Shown here: in pieces, positions 6,121 to 12,080 of the stretch
Layout of the letters: each line of letters begins with the position of its first letter
Position numbering within the stretch: position 1 is the first letter of the stretch
Origin: Flavobacteriales bacterium
GTDB taxonomy: Bacteria > Bacteroidota > Bacteroidia > Flavobacteriales_D > Crocinitomicaceae
Assembly: GCA_009926905.1 (NCBI GenBank)
Contig: RFNX01000255.1
Span: 1-12,080 of the forward strand
Length of the DNA stretch: 12,080 nucleotides
Reading direction: 5' to 3'
Translations under genes and position numbers: made by a program
The notes under the pieces: generated by a model
Seen by the model: the letters and a program-made list of their open reading frames with translations, nothing else
Databases searched by the model: none
Told to the model about the DNA's origin: nothing

Positions 6121-6672
6121 TTATTTTTTTGTAAATGGAAATCCAAATGCGTCTAGTAATACTTTAGCCTCTTCATCACTAGGGGCAGAAGTTACAAATG
6201 TAATGTCCATTCCCAATATTTTGTTTACTTTGTCAATATCAATTTCAGGAAAAATGATATGTTCTTTGATTCCTAAGTTGAAATTTCCACGACCATCAAA
6301 ACCTTTTGGGCTGATTCCTCTAAAGTCTCGTGTTCTTGGTAAGGCTACAGAGATTAAACGATCTAAGAAATCGTACATTTTATCGCCTCTTAAAGTTACT
6401 TTAGTACCAATTGGCATTCCTTTTCTCAACTTAAAGTTAGAAATATCTTTTTTAGATAAAGTGGTTATTGCTTTTTGACCTGCAATTCTCGCTAAATCTG
6501 CGGCAGCACTTTCAATTAATTTCTTATCAGCAACAGCATCACCCATTCCTTGGCTAAGAATAATTTTTTCTAATTTTGGTACTCTCATTACAGATTTGTA
6601 ACCAAATTTTTCAGTTAACGAAGCGATAATTTCTTCGCTATATTTTGCTTTTAATCTTGGTGTATAGCTCAT
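6121..6672 (-). CDS. rplE: 50S ribosomal protein L5
   Basis: L5 (183 residues) binds 5S rRNA in the central protuberance and touches the P-site tRNA and S13 across the subunit interface. Recognisable parts are VPKLEKIILSQGMGDAVADK (31-50), the signature LRKGMPIGTKVTLRG (82-96), PRTRDFRGI (112-120) and FPEIDIDKV (141-149), with the end FGFPFTKK. The ATG overlaps the rplX TAA stop by one base (TAATG). Uniquely in this window, it is preceded at 6-nt spacing by the strong Shine-Dalgarno sequence GGAGGTGAT, which lies within the last codons of rplX. This is the gene whose start is the S8 repression target in E. coli. Confidence 0.98.
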   Translation of the reverse strand: MSYTPRLKAKYSEEIIASLTEKFGYKSVMRVPKLEKIILSQGMGDAVADKKLIESAAADLARIAGQKAITTLSKKDISNFKLRKGMPIGTKVTLRGDKMYDFLDRLISVALPRTRDFRGISPKGFDGRGNFNLGIKEHIIFPEIDIDKVNKILGMDITFVTSAPSDEEAKVLLDAFGFPFTKK

Positions 6673-6989
6673 TATTTAATCACCTCCCCTGATTTCTTTG
6701 AAAAACGTACTAAATTTCCTTTGTCGTTAAGCTTTCTTCCGATACGACTTGGTTCACCATTCACAACAACCATTAAGTTTGAAATATGAATAGTACCTTC
6801 TTTTTCCTCAATACCACCTTGAGGATTAGATGCGCTAGGTTTGTTGTGTTTTTTAATCATATTAACACCTTCAACAACAGCACGCATTTTATTGCGATCA
6901 ATAGTTAAAACTTTTCCTTCTTGACCTTTTGATTCACCACTAATTACTTTAACAGTGTCACCAACTTTTATGTGTAATTTCTTTTGCAT
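6672..6989 (-). CDS. rplX: 50S ribosomal protein L24
   Basis: L24 (105 residues) is one of the two initiator proteins of 50S assembly, binding the 5' domain of 23S rRNA near the exit of the peptide tunnel. The KOW motif lies at about 7-34 (IKVGDTVKVISGESKGQEGK), followed by VVEGVNMIKKHNKPSASNPQ (38-57) and GGIEEKEGTIHISNL (58-72), both typical of the family. The C-terminus FSKKSGEVIK is encoded by bases that also form the Shine-Dalgarno sequence of rplE, so the tail codons serve two purposes. The TAA stop overlaps the rplE ATG by one base, and rplN ends 10 nt upstream. Confidence 0.98.
   Translation of the reverse strand: MQKKLHIKVGDTVKVISGESKGQEGKVLTIDRNKMRAVVEGVNMIKKHNKPSASNPQGGIEEKEGTIHISNLMVVVNGEPSRIGRKLNDKGNLVRFSKKSGEVIK
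6679..6687 (-). promoter_or_regulatory. Strong Shine-Dalgarno sequence of rplE
   Basis: GGAGGTGAT on the transcribed sense is a nine-base complement to the conserved 3' end of bacterial 16S rRNA (ATCACCTCC). It ends 6 nt before the rplE ATG. It is encoded by the codons for Gly-Glu-Val-Ile at the end of rplX. I checked the 15-20 bases before all other starts in the window and saw at most short AGGA- or GGTGA-like matches. Bacteroidota mostly do without Shine-Dalgarno pairing, so this site stands out. Confidence 0.8.
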
Positions 6990-6999
6990 GTTTAAAGAT

Positions 7000-7368
7000 T
7001 TATAACACCTCTGGTGCTAGTGATACAATTTTCATGTAGTTATTCTCTCTAAGCTCACGTGCAACAGGTCCGAAGATACGAGTTCCTCTCATTTCACCTG
7101 CCTGATTTAAAATTACACAAGCATTATCATCAAAACGGATGTAAGATCCATCTGGACGTCTTACTTCTTTTTTAGTTCTAACTACAACAGCTTTTGCAAC
7201 TGTTCCTTTTTTAACTGCTCCATTAGGCATCGCGCTTTTTACTGCAACAACTATTTTATCACCTACGGACGCATAACGTCTTTTCGTACCGCCTAATACT
7301 CTGATGCAAAGTACTTCTTTTGCACCTGAATTATCAGCAACTGAAAGTCTCGATTCTGTTTGTATCAT
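7000..7368 (-). CDS. rplN: 50S ribosomal protein L14
   Basis: L14 (122 residues) is a five-stranded beta-barrel protein at the subunit interface. It forms bridges to 16S rRNA and is also the docking site for the ribosome silencing factor RsfS. The protein starts MIQTESRLSVADNSGAKEVL, with the signature GTVAKAVVVRTKKEVRRPDG (55-74) followed by SYIRFDDNACVIL (75-87). GTRIFGPVARELRENNYMKI (95-114) closes the fold. At exactly 122 residues it has the canonical length. It is conventionally the first gene of the spc operon, but only 8 nt separate it from rpsQ, so there is no room here for a separate promoter or leader. Confidence 0.98.
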   Translation of the reverse strand: MIQTESRLSVADNSGAKEVLCIRVLGGTKRRYASVGDKIVVAVKSAMPNGAVKKGTVAKAVVVRTKKEVRRPDGSYIRFDDNACVILNQAGEMRGTRIFGPVARELRENNYMKIVSLAPEVL

Positions 7369-7376
7369 TTCTCAGT

Positions 7377-7634
7377 TTATTTAGCTCTTTCGATAATTTC
7401 TACTAATCTCCAATTTTTCGTTTTACTCAATGGACGGGTTTCCATGATTTTCACAACATCTCCTGCTTGACAATCATTTTTCTCATCATGAGCTACGAAT
7501 TTGGTAGTTTTTTTCACGAACTTACCATACTTCGGGTGTTTCACTTTACGTTCAACAGCAACAACAATAGACTTATCCATTTTGTTACTCGTTACAATCC
7601 CGACTCTCTCTTTTCTTAAATTCCTCTTTTCCAT
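7377..7634 (-). CDS. rpsQ: 30S ribosomal protein S17
   Basis: S17 (85 residues) is a primary 16S rRNA binder with an OB fold, important for the early assembly of the 5' domain. Conserved parts are RKERVGIVTSNKMDKSIVV (7-25), ERKVKHPKYGKFVKKTTKF (28-46) and the signature GDVVKIMETRPLSKTKNWR (58-76). It is the last gene of the classical S10 operon and runs on into rplN after 8 nt. The gap from rpmC is 23 nt, the second longest in the window. It is one of three genes without a purine at -3 (the bases before ATG are TTT). Confidence 0.98.
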   Translation of the reverse strand: MEKRNLRKERVGIVTSNKMDKSIVVAVERKVKHPKYGKFVKKTTKFVAHDEKNDCQAGDVVKIMETRPLSKTKNWRLVEIIERAK

Positions 7635-7657
7635 AAATGCTTTTTAAATAACAAGCA

Positions 7658-7852
7658 CTAAGCCTGAGTTGAACGGTTTGTTAATTCTGTACTCAAACGT
7701 GCGATTTCTCTTCGCATTCCTTTAATTCTCAATGGGTTCTCAATTGGAGCCATTTTGTGAGTTAATTTTAAACTCACTAATTGACCTTTCAAATTAATGA
7801 TTTCCTTTTTAAGACCTTCCAAAGACAATTTTGCGATTTCTTGTTTTTTCAT
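7658..7852 (-). CDS. rpmC: 50S ribosomal protein L29
   Basis: L29 (64 residues) is a small helical hairpin protein at the exit of the peptide tunnel next to L23, where it helps to make the docking surface for trigger factor and signal recognition particle. The sequence shows the two expected helices: KKQEIAKLSLEGLKKEIINL near the start and the second helix with the signature RIKGMRREIARLSTEL at 42-57. Length is normal. It begins 9 nt after rplP, as usual for the S10 operon order L16-L29-S17. The stop is TAG, and the start has ATT before ATG and no Shine-Dalgarno sequence. Confidence 0.98.
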   Translation of the reverse strand: MKKQEIAKLSLEGLKKEIINLKGQLVSLKLTHKMAPIENPLRIKGMRREIARLSTELTNRSTQA

Positions 7853-7861
7853 AATAATTAA

Positions 7862-8287
7862 TTAAGCAGGTAAAACATAATCGTTGCGAACAACGAATTT
7901 GCATTTTACTGGTAGCTTCTGCGCAGCCAATCGCATTGCTTCTTTTGCAATCTCGTATGGAACACCATCCGCTTCAAACATAATACGACCTGGTTTGATA
8001 ACCGCAACCCAATGACTTGGTGCTCCTTTACCTTTACCCATACGTACCTCTGCCGGTTTAGAGGTTACCGGTTTGTCAGGGAAAATACGAATCCATACCT
8101 TTCCCTCACGTTTCATGTATCGTGTAACGGCGATACGTGAAGCTTCTATTTGGCGTGATGTGATCCATCCTGGTTCCAAAGACTTAAGACCGAAAGATCC
8201 AAATGAAATAGTAGAGCCTCTATGAGCAATACCACGATTTCTACCTTTCTGTACTCTTCTAAATTTTGTTCTTTTAGGCTGTAACAT
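7862..8287 (-). CDS. rplP: 50S ribosomal protein L16
   Basis: L16 (141 residues) binds close to the peptidyl-transferase centre and the A-site tRNA elbow and is a late but decisive 50S assembly protein. The start MLQPKRTKFRRVQKGRNRG is nearly invariant. The signature RMGKGKGAPSHWVAVIKPGR runs over 82-101. Arg82 corresponds to Arg81 of E. coli L16, which is hydroxylated there by RoxA/YcfD; whether that happens here cannot be seen. The C-terminus FVVRNDYVLPA is slightly longer than in E. coli (136 aa). It is 19 nt after rpsC, with AAAAGGAA just before ATG. Confidence 0.98.
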   Translation of the reverse strand: MLQPKRTKFRRVQKGRNRGIAHRGSTISFGSFGLKSLEPGWITSRQIEASRIAVTRYMKREGKVWIRIFPDKPVTSKPAEVRMGKGKGAPSHWVAVIKPGRIMFEADGVPYEIAKEAMRLAAQKLPVKCKFVVRNDYVLPA

Positions 8288-8306
8288 TTCCTTTTATTTT
8301 ATTCAA

Positions 8307-9032
8307 TTACTTTTTCTTTCTTTTAGCTGATGCTGGCTTACGGTCATTTCCACTATTATTGTTTCCACCTGAAGTAGATACACCTATGTTTGGAGATAAA
8401 TCTCTTTTGCCATAAACTTCACCTCTACAAATCCAAACCTTAATTCCTATTCTACCATAAGTTGTATGTGCTTCTGAGATTGCGTAGTCAATATCAGCTC
8501 TAAATGTATGCAATGGTGTTCTACCATCTTTGTACATTTCTGAACGTGCCATCTCAGCACCATTCAAACGACCTGAAATTTTAATTTTTATTCCTTCTGC
8601 ACCCATTCTCATCGTACCAGCAATTGCCATTTTTATAGCTCTTCTAAAAGAAATTCTAGCTTCTAATTGTCTTGCAACACCATCAGCAACCAATCTTGCA
8701 TCTAGCTCTGGTCTTTTAACTTCAAAAATGTTGATTTGAATTTCTTTCTTAGTTATTTTTTTTAACTCCTCTTTCAATTTATCAACTTCTTGACCACCTT
8801 TACCGATAATAACACCTGGACGGGCAGTATTAATTGTAACTGTAACGAGTTTTAAAGTTCGTTCAATAATGATTTTGGCTATGCTTGCTTTTGCCAAACG
8901 AGCATTTAAATATTTACGAATTTGATCGTCTTCGACGATTTTATCTTTGTAATCATTTCCTCCGTACCAGTTAGACTCCCATCCGTGGATGTAACCTAAT
9001 CTATTTCCTATTGGATTCGTTTTTTGTCCCAT
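8307..9032 (-). CDS. rpsC: 30S ribosomal protein S3
   Basis: S3 (241 residues) forms the mRNA entry tunnel with S4 and S5 and has helicase-like activity on structured mRNA. The start MGQKTNPIGNRLGY is typical. A type-2 KH domain lies at about 39-107, with the GKGG loop at 77-80 in GVIIGKGGQEVDKL. The C-terminal domain holds the signature ISGRLNGAEMARSE (152-165) and GRTPLHTFRADIDYA (170-184). From about 218 a low-complexity tail rich in Ser, Gly and Asn, then Lys, extends beyond the conserved core. The start is 10 nt after rplV, preceded by GGTGAGAA, a short partial match to the Shine-Dalgarno sequence set very close to the ATG. Confidence 0.98.
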   Translation of the reverse strand: MGQKTNPIGNRLGYIHGWESNWYGGNDYKDKIVEDDQIRKYLNARLAKASIAKIIIERTLKLVTVTINTARPGVIIGKGGQEVDKLKEELKKITKKEIQINIFEVKRPELDARLVADGVARQLEARISFRRAIKMAIAGTMRMGAEGIKIKISGRLNGAEMARSEMYKDGRTPLHTFRADIDYAISEAHTTYGRIGIKVWICRGEVYGKRDLSPNIGVSTSGGNNNSGNDRKPASAKRKKK

Positions 9033-9042
9033 TTCTCACCAA

Positions 9043-9438
9043 TTATTTAGTTCCATCGACAACGATGGTAACATGATTTGACCTTTTTCTAACTCTGTGT
9101 GCTCTACCTTGTGGTGCAGGTTGAATTCGTTTAAGCATTGTTCCACATCCAACTTCAATAGTTTTAACTACTAAGTTTTCTTGTGTTATATCTGCACCTT
9201 CATTCTTTTGTTCCCAATTAGCAATAGCAGAACGTAGTAACTTACCTAGGCTTGTTGAAGCCTCTTTACTATTAAAATGAAGAATATTTAAGGCTTTATT
9301 CACTTCAACACCTCTAATTAAATCAGCAACTAATCTCATTTTTCTTGGTGAAATTGGAGAATTCTTAAGTTGTGCAATCGCAATTGCTTTTTTTGATTTT
9401 TTAAGCTCTTCGGCTCTCAAACGTTTTCTAGCTCCCAT
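9043..9438 (-). CDS. rplV: 50S ribosomal protein L22
   Basis: L22 (131 residues) lines the nascent-peptide tunnel with its long hairpin and touches all 23S rRNA domains. I start it at the ATG at 9438, giving MGARKRLRAEELKKSKK. This is the usual Flavobacteriia N-terminus and lies 16 nt after the rpsS stop. The frame is open for a further 27 codons to an ATG at 9519, but that would overlap rpsS by 65 bases and add a peptide foreign to the family. The core shows ISPRKMRLVADLIRG (29-43), and the tunnel hairpin and signature are at KRIQPAPQGRAHRVRKRS (103-120), then NHVTIVV. The hairpin is the region altered in macrolide-resistant mutants of other bacteria; nothing unusual is seen here. Confidence 0.97.
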   Translation of the reverse strand: MGARKRLRAEELKKSKKAIAIAQLKNSPISPRKMRLVADLIRGVEVNKALNILHFNSKEASTSLGKLLRSAIANWEQKNEGADITQENLVVKTIEVGCGTMLKRIQPAPQGRAHRVRKRSNHVTIVVDGTK

Positions 9439-9454
9439 GACTGTATATAAATTC

Positions 9455-9733
9455 TTAACGTTTCTTATCTTTTTTATTTCCACCGTGGCCTCGGAAATTT
9501 CTTGTTGGTGAAAACTCACCTAACTTGTGACCAACCATATTTTCTGTCACAAAAACAGGAATAAACTTATTTCCGTTGTGTACAGCAAATGTTAACCCCA
9601 CAAATTCTGGTGTTATTGTTGACGCTCTTGACCAAGTTTTTATTACAGCCTTGCTGCTATTAGCTTTCGCATCATCAACTCTTTTCATTAGTTTGTAATG
9701 AATAAAAGGAGGTTTTTTTAATGAACGACTCAT
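9455..9733 (-). CDS. rpsS: 30S ribosomal protein S19
   Basis: S19 (92 residues) lies in the 30S head with S13, contacts the A-site tRNA and takes part in a bridge to the 50S subunit. The start MSRSLKKPPFIHYKLMKRV and the signature IPVFVTENMVGHKLGEFSPT (58-77), followed by RNFRGHGGNKK, are typical, and the length is normal. It follows rplB after 10 nt and is followed by rplV after 16 nt, in the standard S10 order. The sequence before ATG is TTTAGGAT, at best a weak Shine-Dalgarno match. The basic tail GGNKKDKKR is as expected for the family. Confidence 0.98.
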   Translation of the reverse strand: MSRSLKKPPFIHYKLMKRVDDAKANSSKAVIKTWSRASTITPEFVGLTFAVHNGNKFIPVFVTENMVGHKLGEFSPTRNFRGHGGNKKDKKR

Positions 9734-9743
9734 ATCCTAAATT

Positions 9744-10568
9744 CTATTTTTTTCTTCTTTCAACAATAAACTTATCTGAATACTTGCTTTTAGATCTTGT
9801 TTTAAATCCTTTAGCAGGCATACCATTTCTTGAACGAGGGTGACCTCCAGAATTTCTTCCTTCACCACCTCCCATTGGGTGATCTACAGGGTTCATAACA
9901 ACACCTCTTACACGTGGACGTCTTCCTAACCATCTTGTTCTACCTGCTTTTCCAGATACAACCAAGTTATGCTCTGCATTCGAAACTGATCCAATTGTTG
10001 CAAGGCATGTAGTCAATATCATTCTTGTTTCTCCAGAAGGTAATTTTACTGTTGCATATCTTCCGTCTCTTGCATTTAACTGAGCATAAGTACCTGCTCC
10101 TCTTGCAATTGAACCACCTTTACCTGGTTTCAATTCAATATTGTGAATAACTGTACCTAGTGGAACATCTGATAAAAACATCGCATTACCAATATTTGGA
10201 GTTGCTGTTTTACCAGAAACTACTTGATCTCCTACTTTCATACCTGTAGGTGCAATAATGTATCTTTTCTCTCCATCTGCGTAAAACAAAAGAGCAATAT
10301 TTGCAGTACGATTTGGATCGTATTCAATTGTTTTAACGATTGCTGGAATATCAAACTTATCGCGTTTGAAATCAATAATACGATATCTTTGTTTATGACC
10401 ACCACCTAAGTAGCGCATTGTCATTCTACCGTCATTATTTCTACCACCCGACTTTTTAATTGAAGACAATAAACTCTTCTCAGGACGTGCTGTAGTTATC
10501 TCAGCAAAGTCAGTAGCCACTTTGTGGCGCTGCCCTGGTGTTGTTGGTTTAAACTTTTTTAGACTCAT
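9744..10568 (-). CDS. rplB: 50S ribosomal protein L2
   Basis: L2 (274 residues) is one of the most conserved 50S proteins, needed for subunit association and for the peptidyl-transferase region. The N-terminal OB-fold region includes MRYLGGGHKQRYRIIDFKRD (51-70) and KTIEYDPNRTANIALL (79-94). The SH3-like domain follows, with GGSIARGAGTYAQLNARDG (151-169). The C-terminal signature MNPVDHPMGGGEGR (225-238) contains His230, the equivalent of E. coli His229, followed by GGHPRSRNGMPAKGFKTRSK (241-260). Length matches the family. The gene ends with TAG and lies 9 nt after rplW, with an A-rich sequence and no Shine-Dalgarno sequence before the start. Confidence 0.98.
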   Translation of the reverse strand: MSLKKFKPTTPGQRHKVATDFAEITTARPEKSLLSSIKKSGGRNNDGRMTMRYLGGGHKQRYRIIDFKRDKFDIPAIVKTIEYDPNRTANIALLFYADGEKRYIIAPTGMKVGDQVVSGKTATPNIGNAMFLSDVPLGTVIHNIELKPGKGGSIARGAGTYAQLNARDGRYATVKLPSGETRMILTTCLATIGSVSNAEHNLVVSGKAGRTRWLGRRPRVRGVVMNPVDHPMGGGEGRNSGGHPRSRNGMPAKGFKTRSKSKYSDKFIVERRKK

Positions 10569-10577
10569 TTTTAGTCA

Positions 10578-10874
10578 TTAATAATTGTTAAACAAATCAA
10601 TGGTTTCCCCATCTGCAACAGATACTACAGCCTTTTTCCATTGTTTACTTTTTTGTTCAACAACGCCTTTATTGGTGTACTTCACAGAGGATACCCCACC
10701 GCCATAATTTAATGTACGAACATCTGTGACATGAACTCCATACATTTTCTCGACAGCTTTTTTGATTTCTATCTTATTTGCCTTTTTATCTACTTCGAAT
10801 GTAAAGCAATTTTGTTTTTCGCTTGCAAAAGTAGCTTTTTCTGTAATAACTGGCTTCTTAATAATTGTTTGCAT
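10578..10874 (-). CDS. rplW: 50S ribosomal protein L23
   Basis: L23 (98 residues) sits at the exit of the peptide tunnel and is the main docking site for trigger factor and signal recognition particle. The start IIKKPVITEKATFASEKQN (4-22) holds the family PVITEK motif, followed by FTFEVDKKANKIEIKKAVEK (24-43) and YGVHVTDVRTLNYGG (45-59). This matches the common L23 pattern of a beta sheet with a helix. In this species the loop region GGGVSSVKYTNKGVVEQKSK (58-77) is the more variable part. It begins 6 nt after rplD and ends 9 nt before rplB. No Shine-Dalgarno sequence precedes it. Confidence 0.97.
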   Translation of the reverse strand: MQTIIKKPVITEKATFASEKQNCFTFEVDKKANKIEIKKAVEKMYGVHVTDVRTLNYGGGVSSVKYTNKGVVEQKSKQWKKAVVSVADGETIDLFNNY

Positions 10875-10880
10875 AACTAT

Positions 10881-11507
10881 TTAGTTAAGGATATTTTCAA
10901 TTTTGTTAATAGAACTCTCTAATAAAACGACTTTTTTAGCATTAAGAATGTCGTATGTATTAAAAGAATCAGCAGTAACAACCTTGATTTTATTTAAGTT
11001 TCTAGATGCTAAATATACATTATCAGTGTTTTCACCTAAGATCATTAGTACTTTTTGATCATTTAAATTCAACGCACTAATTAACGATTTAAAATCTTTG
11101 GTTTTTGCTACCTTGAAATCAAAATCTTCTATTACCAATAAATTGTCATTTTTAGCTTGGAATGCAAATGCAGATTTTCTAGCTAATCTTTTCAATTTGA
11201 TATTTAATTTGAAATGATAGTTACGTGGACGTGGACCGAAAATTCTTCCTCCTCCAACACGCGTTCCAGATTTAGCACTACCAACTCTTGCTCCTCCAGT
11301 ACCCTTCTGTTTCTTTAGTTTCTTGGTAGAACCAGCAATTTCATTACGCTCTTTCGATTTGTGAGTTCCTTGTCTTCTGTTTGCTAAATGTTGTTTAACG
11401 TCTAAATAAATAGCATGGTTGTTTGGTTCAATTCCAAACACTTCTTCATTTAACTCAGCTGATTTTGAGGTAACTGAACCTTTTGTGTCGTATATATTTA
11501 CTTTCAT
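10881..11507 (-). CDS. rplD: 50S ribosomal protein L4
   Basis: L4 (208 residues) binds 23S rRNA with a globular domain and sends a long loop into the peptide tunnel, where with L22 it forms the constriction. The tunnel loop is at about 60-97, with KKQKGTGGARVGSAKSGT (65-82) and GGGRIFGPRPRNY (85-97). The helical and Rossmann-like part follows, including LKRLARKSAFAFQAKNDNLL (105-124). In E. coli L4 also represses transcription and translation of the S10 operon through a leader upstream of rpsJ; that region is outside this window. The ATG overlaps the rplC stop by one base (TAATG), which points to coupled translation. Confidence 0.98.
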   Translation of the reverse strand: MKVNIYDTKGSVTSKSAELNEEVFGIEPNNHAIYLDVKQHLANRRQGTHKSKERNEIAGSTKKLKKQKGTGGARVGSAKSGTRVGGGRIFGPRPRNYHFKLNIKLKRLARKSAFAFQAKNDNLLVIEDFDFKVAKTKDFKSLISALNLNDQKVLMILGENTDNVYLASRNLNKIKVVTADSFNTYDILNAKKVVLLESSINKIENILN

Positions 11508-12080
11508 TACTTTCTGATTGTTAGAGTTGAACCATTAGCTCCAGGAACAGAACCTTTAACAATAAGAATGTTTCTGTCAGCCAAAACTTTGAGGATAACT
11601 AAGTTTGAAGCTAATCTTCTCTTATTTCCCATTTGACCAGCCATACGCATTCCTTTAAATACGCGAGCAGGATATGAACAAGCTCCAATTGACCCCGGTG
11701 CACGCAGTCTGTTATGTTGTCCGTGTGTTGCTTGACCAACTCCACCGAATCCATGACGTCTTACAACCCCTTGAAAACCTTTACCTTTACTTGTACCGAT
11801 TACGTCAATAAATTCTCCTTCTTGGAAAATAGCTACATCAACTAAATCACCTACAGATACATTTTCAAAACCTTTAAACTCAACCAACTTTGATTTTGGT
11901 GTTGTATTAGCTTTTTTGAAATGTCCTTTCAATGCATTTGGAGTATTCTTTTCTTTTTTCTCTCCAAATCCTAGTTGAACAGCTTCGTAACCATCTCTGT
12001 CTTGTGTTTTGATTTGAGTCACAACACAAGGACCAGCTTCAATCACCGTGCATGGTAAAGATTTACCCTCAGCACTATAG
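11507..12080 (-). CDS. rplC: 50S ribosomal protein L3 (5' end outside the window)
   Basis: L3 is one of the two initiators of 50S assembly, with a long loop reaching towards the peptidyl-transferase centre. The frame is open to the right edge: before IEAGPCVV the reading continues as YSAEGKSLPCTV. The true start is therefore beyond the window, probably about 14-15 codons away, judging from the usual MSGLIGKKIGMTSI start. An in-frame GTG at 12046 is an ordinary internal Val codon, not a start. About 190 residues are visible. Key parts are GTSKGKGFQGVVRRHGFGG, then THGQHNRLRAPGSIGACSYP and ARVFKGMRMAGQMGNKRR. In E. coli the segment after GSIG has glutamines, one of them methylated by PrmB; here it is ACSYP, so that target is missing, as in other Bacteroidota. 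Confidence 0.97.
   Translation of the reverse strand, partial: YSAEGKSLPCTVIEAGPCVVTQIKTQDRDGYEAVQLGFGEKKEKNTPNALKGHFKKANTTPKSKLVEFKGFENVSVGDLVDVAIFQEGEFIDVIGTSKGKGFQGVVRRHGFGGVGQATHGQHNRLRAPGSIGACSYPARVFKGMRMAGQMGNKRRLASNLVILKVLADRNILIVKGSVPGANGSTLTIRK

Noticed and set aside
6080..6478. A 132-codon plus-strand open frame opposite rpsN and rplE
   Set aside because: It is antisense to two intact conserved genes, and its composition fits a reverse-frame shadow.
6619..6639. Small alternative hairpins early in rplE (AGCGA/TCGCT or CGAAG/CTTCG) as an S8 site
   Set aside because: The stems have just five pairs, lie about 11 codons inside the gene, and do not show the conserved internal-loop pattern of the S8-binding helix as far as I can tell.
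7369..7376. A separate spc-operon promoter or leader between rpsQ and rplN
   Set aside because: The gap is only 8 nt, with no room for a promoter; any such signal would need to lie inside rpsQ, and I saw none.
8530..8739. Plus-strand open frame opposite rpsC with a hydrophobic peptide
   Set aside because: The hydrophobic look comes from the antisense of charged S3 codons; the conserved S3 covers it fully.
9439..9519. A 27-codon N-terminal extension of L22 from the ATG at 9519
   Set aside because: It overlaps the 3' end of rpsS in another frame and its peptide does not resemble L22; the ATG at 9438 gives the family start MGARKRLRAEELK with normal spacing.
10224..10922. Plus-strand open frames opposite rplB and rplW/rplD
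   Set aside because: They are short, are antisense to conserved genes, and lack family similarity.
12044..12046. GTG as the start codon of rplC
   Set aside because: The frame is open up to the window edge, and the codons before it read as conserved L3 (YSAEGKSLPCT), so this GTG is an internal Val.

Overview
The window is a continuous stretch of the bacterial S10-spc-alpha ribosomal-protein supercluster, read entirely from the minus strand. It holds 27 genes: 25 complete, plus the 3' part of rplC at the right edge and the first 20 codons of rpoA at the left edge. The organism is very probably a low-GC member of the Bacteroidota, most likely Flavobacteriia or a relative. I base this on the AT-rich composition, the near absence of Shine-Dalgarno sequences, the L22 N-terminus MGARKRLRAEELK, the L3 motif GSIGACSYPARVFKG, the zinc-less L36, and the direct secY-infA-rpmJ junction. 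The placement rests on remembered family features, not on a search.

In transcription order (right to left) the S10 part is rplC(partial)-rplD-rplW-rplB-rpsS-rplV-rpsC-rplP-rpmC-rpsQ. The spc part is rplN-rplX-rplE-rpsN-rpsH-rplF-rplR-rpsE-rpmD-rplO-secY. The alpha part is infA-rpmJ-rpsM-rpsK-rpsD-rpoA(partial). rpmD (58 aa) and rpmJ (38 aa) are short and easy to miss. Gaps are 3-23 nt, with two one-base TAATG overlaps (rplC/rplD and rplX/rplE) and one exception, a 73-nt gap before rpsD. No gene-free stretch exceeds 73 nt, and I see no terminator, tRNA, mobile element or repeat array.

The genes act together. Nine small-subunit and fifteen large-subunit proteins build the ribosome, IF-1 starts translation, SecY is the membrane channel for secreted and membrane proteins, and RpoA nucleates RNA polymerase. 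One long co-transcribed unit, possibly with internal promoters, is the simplest reading.

The gene content is ordinary and I found no new system. The points worth a second look are in the signals between genes. There is a single canonical Shine-Dalgarno sequence, in front of rplE. There is a foldable 73-nt leader in front of rpsD, and a Bacteroidota-type -7 box in front of secY. Purines sit at -3 in nearly all starts, with rpsD, secY and rpsQ as the exceptions. S14 is of the long form. All visible starts are ATG; visible stops are TAA except TAG in rplB, rpmC and rpsK, with no TGA.
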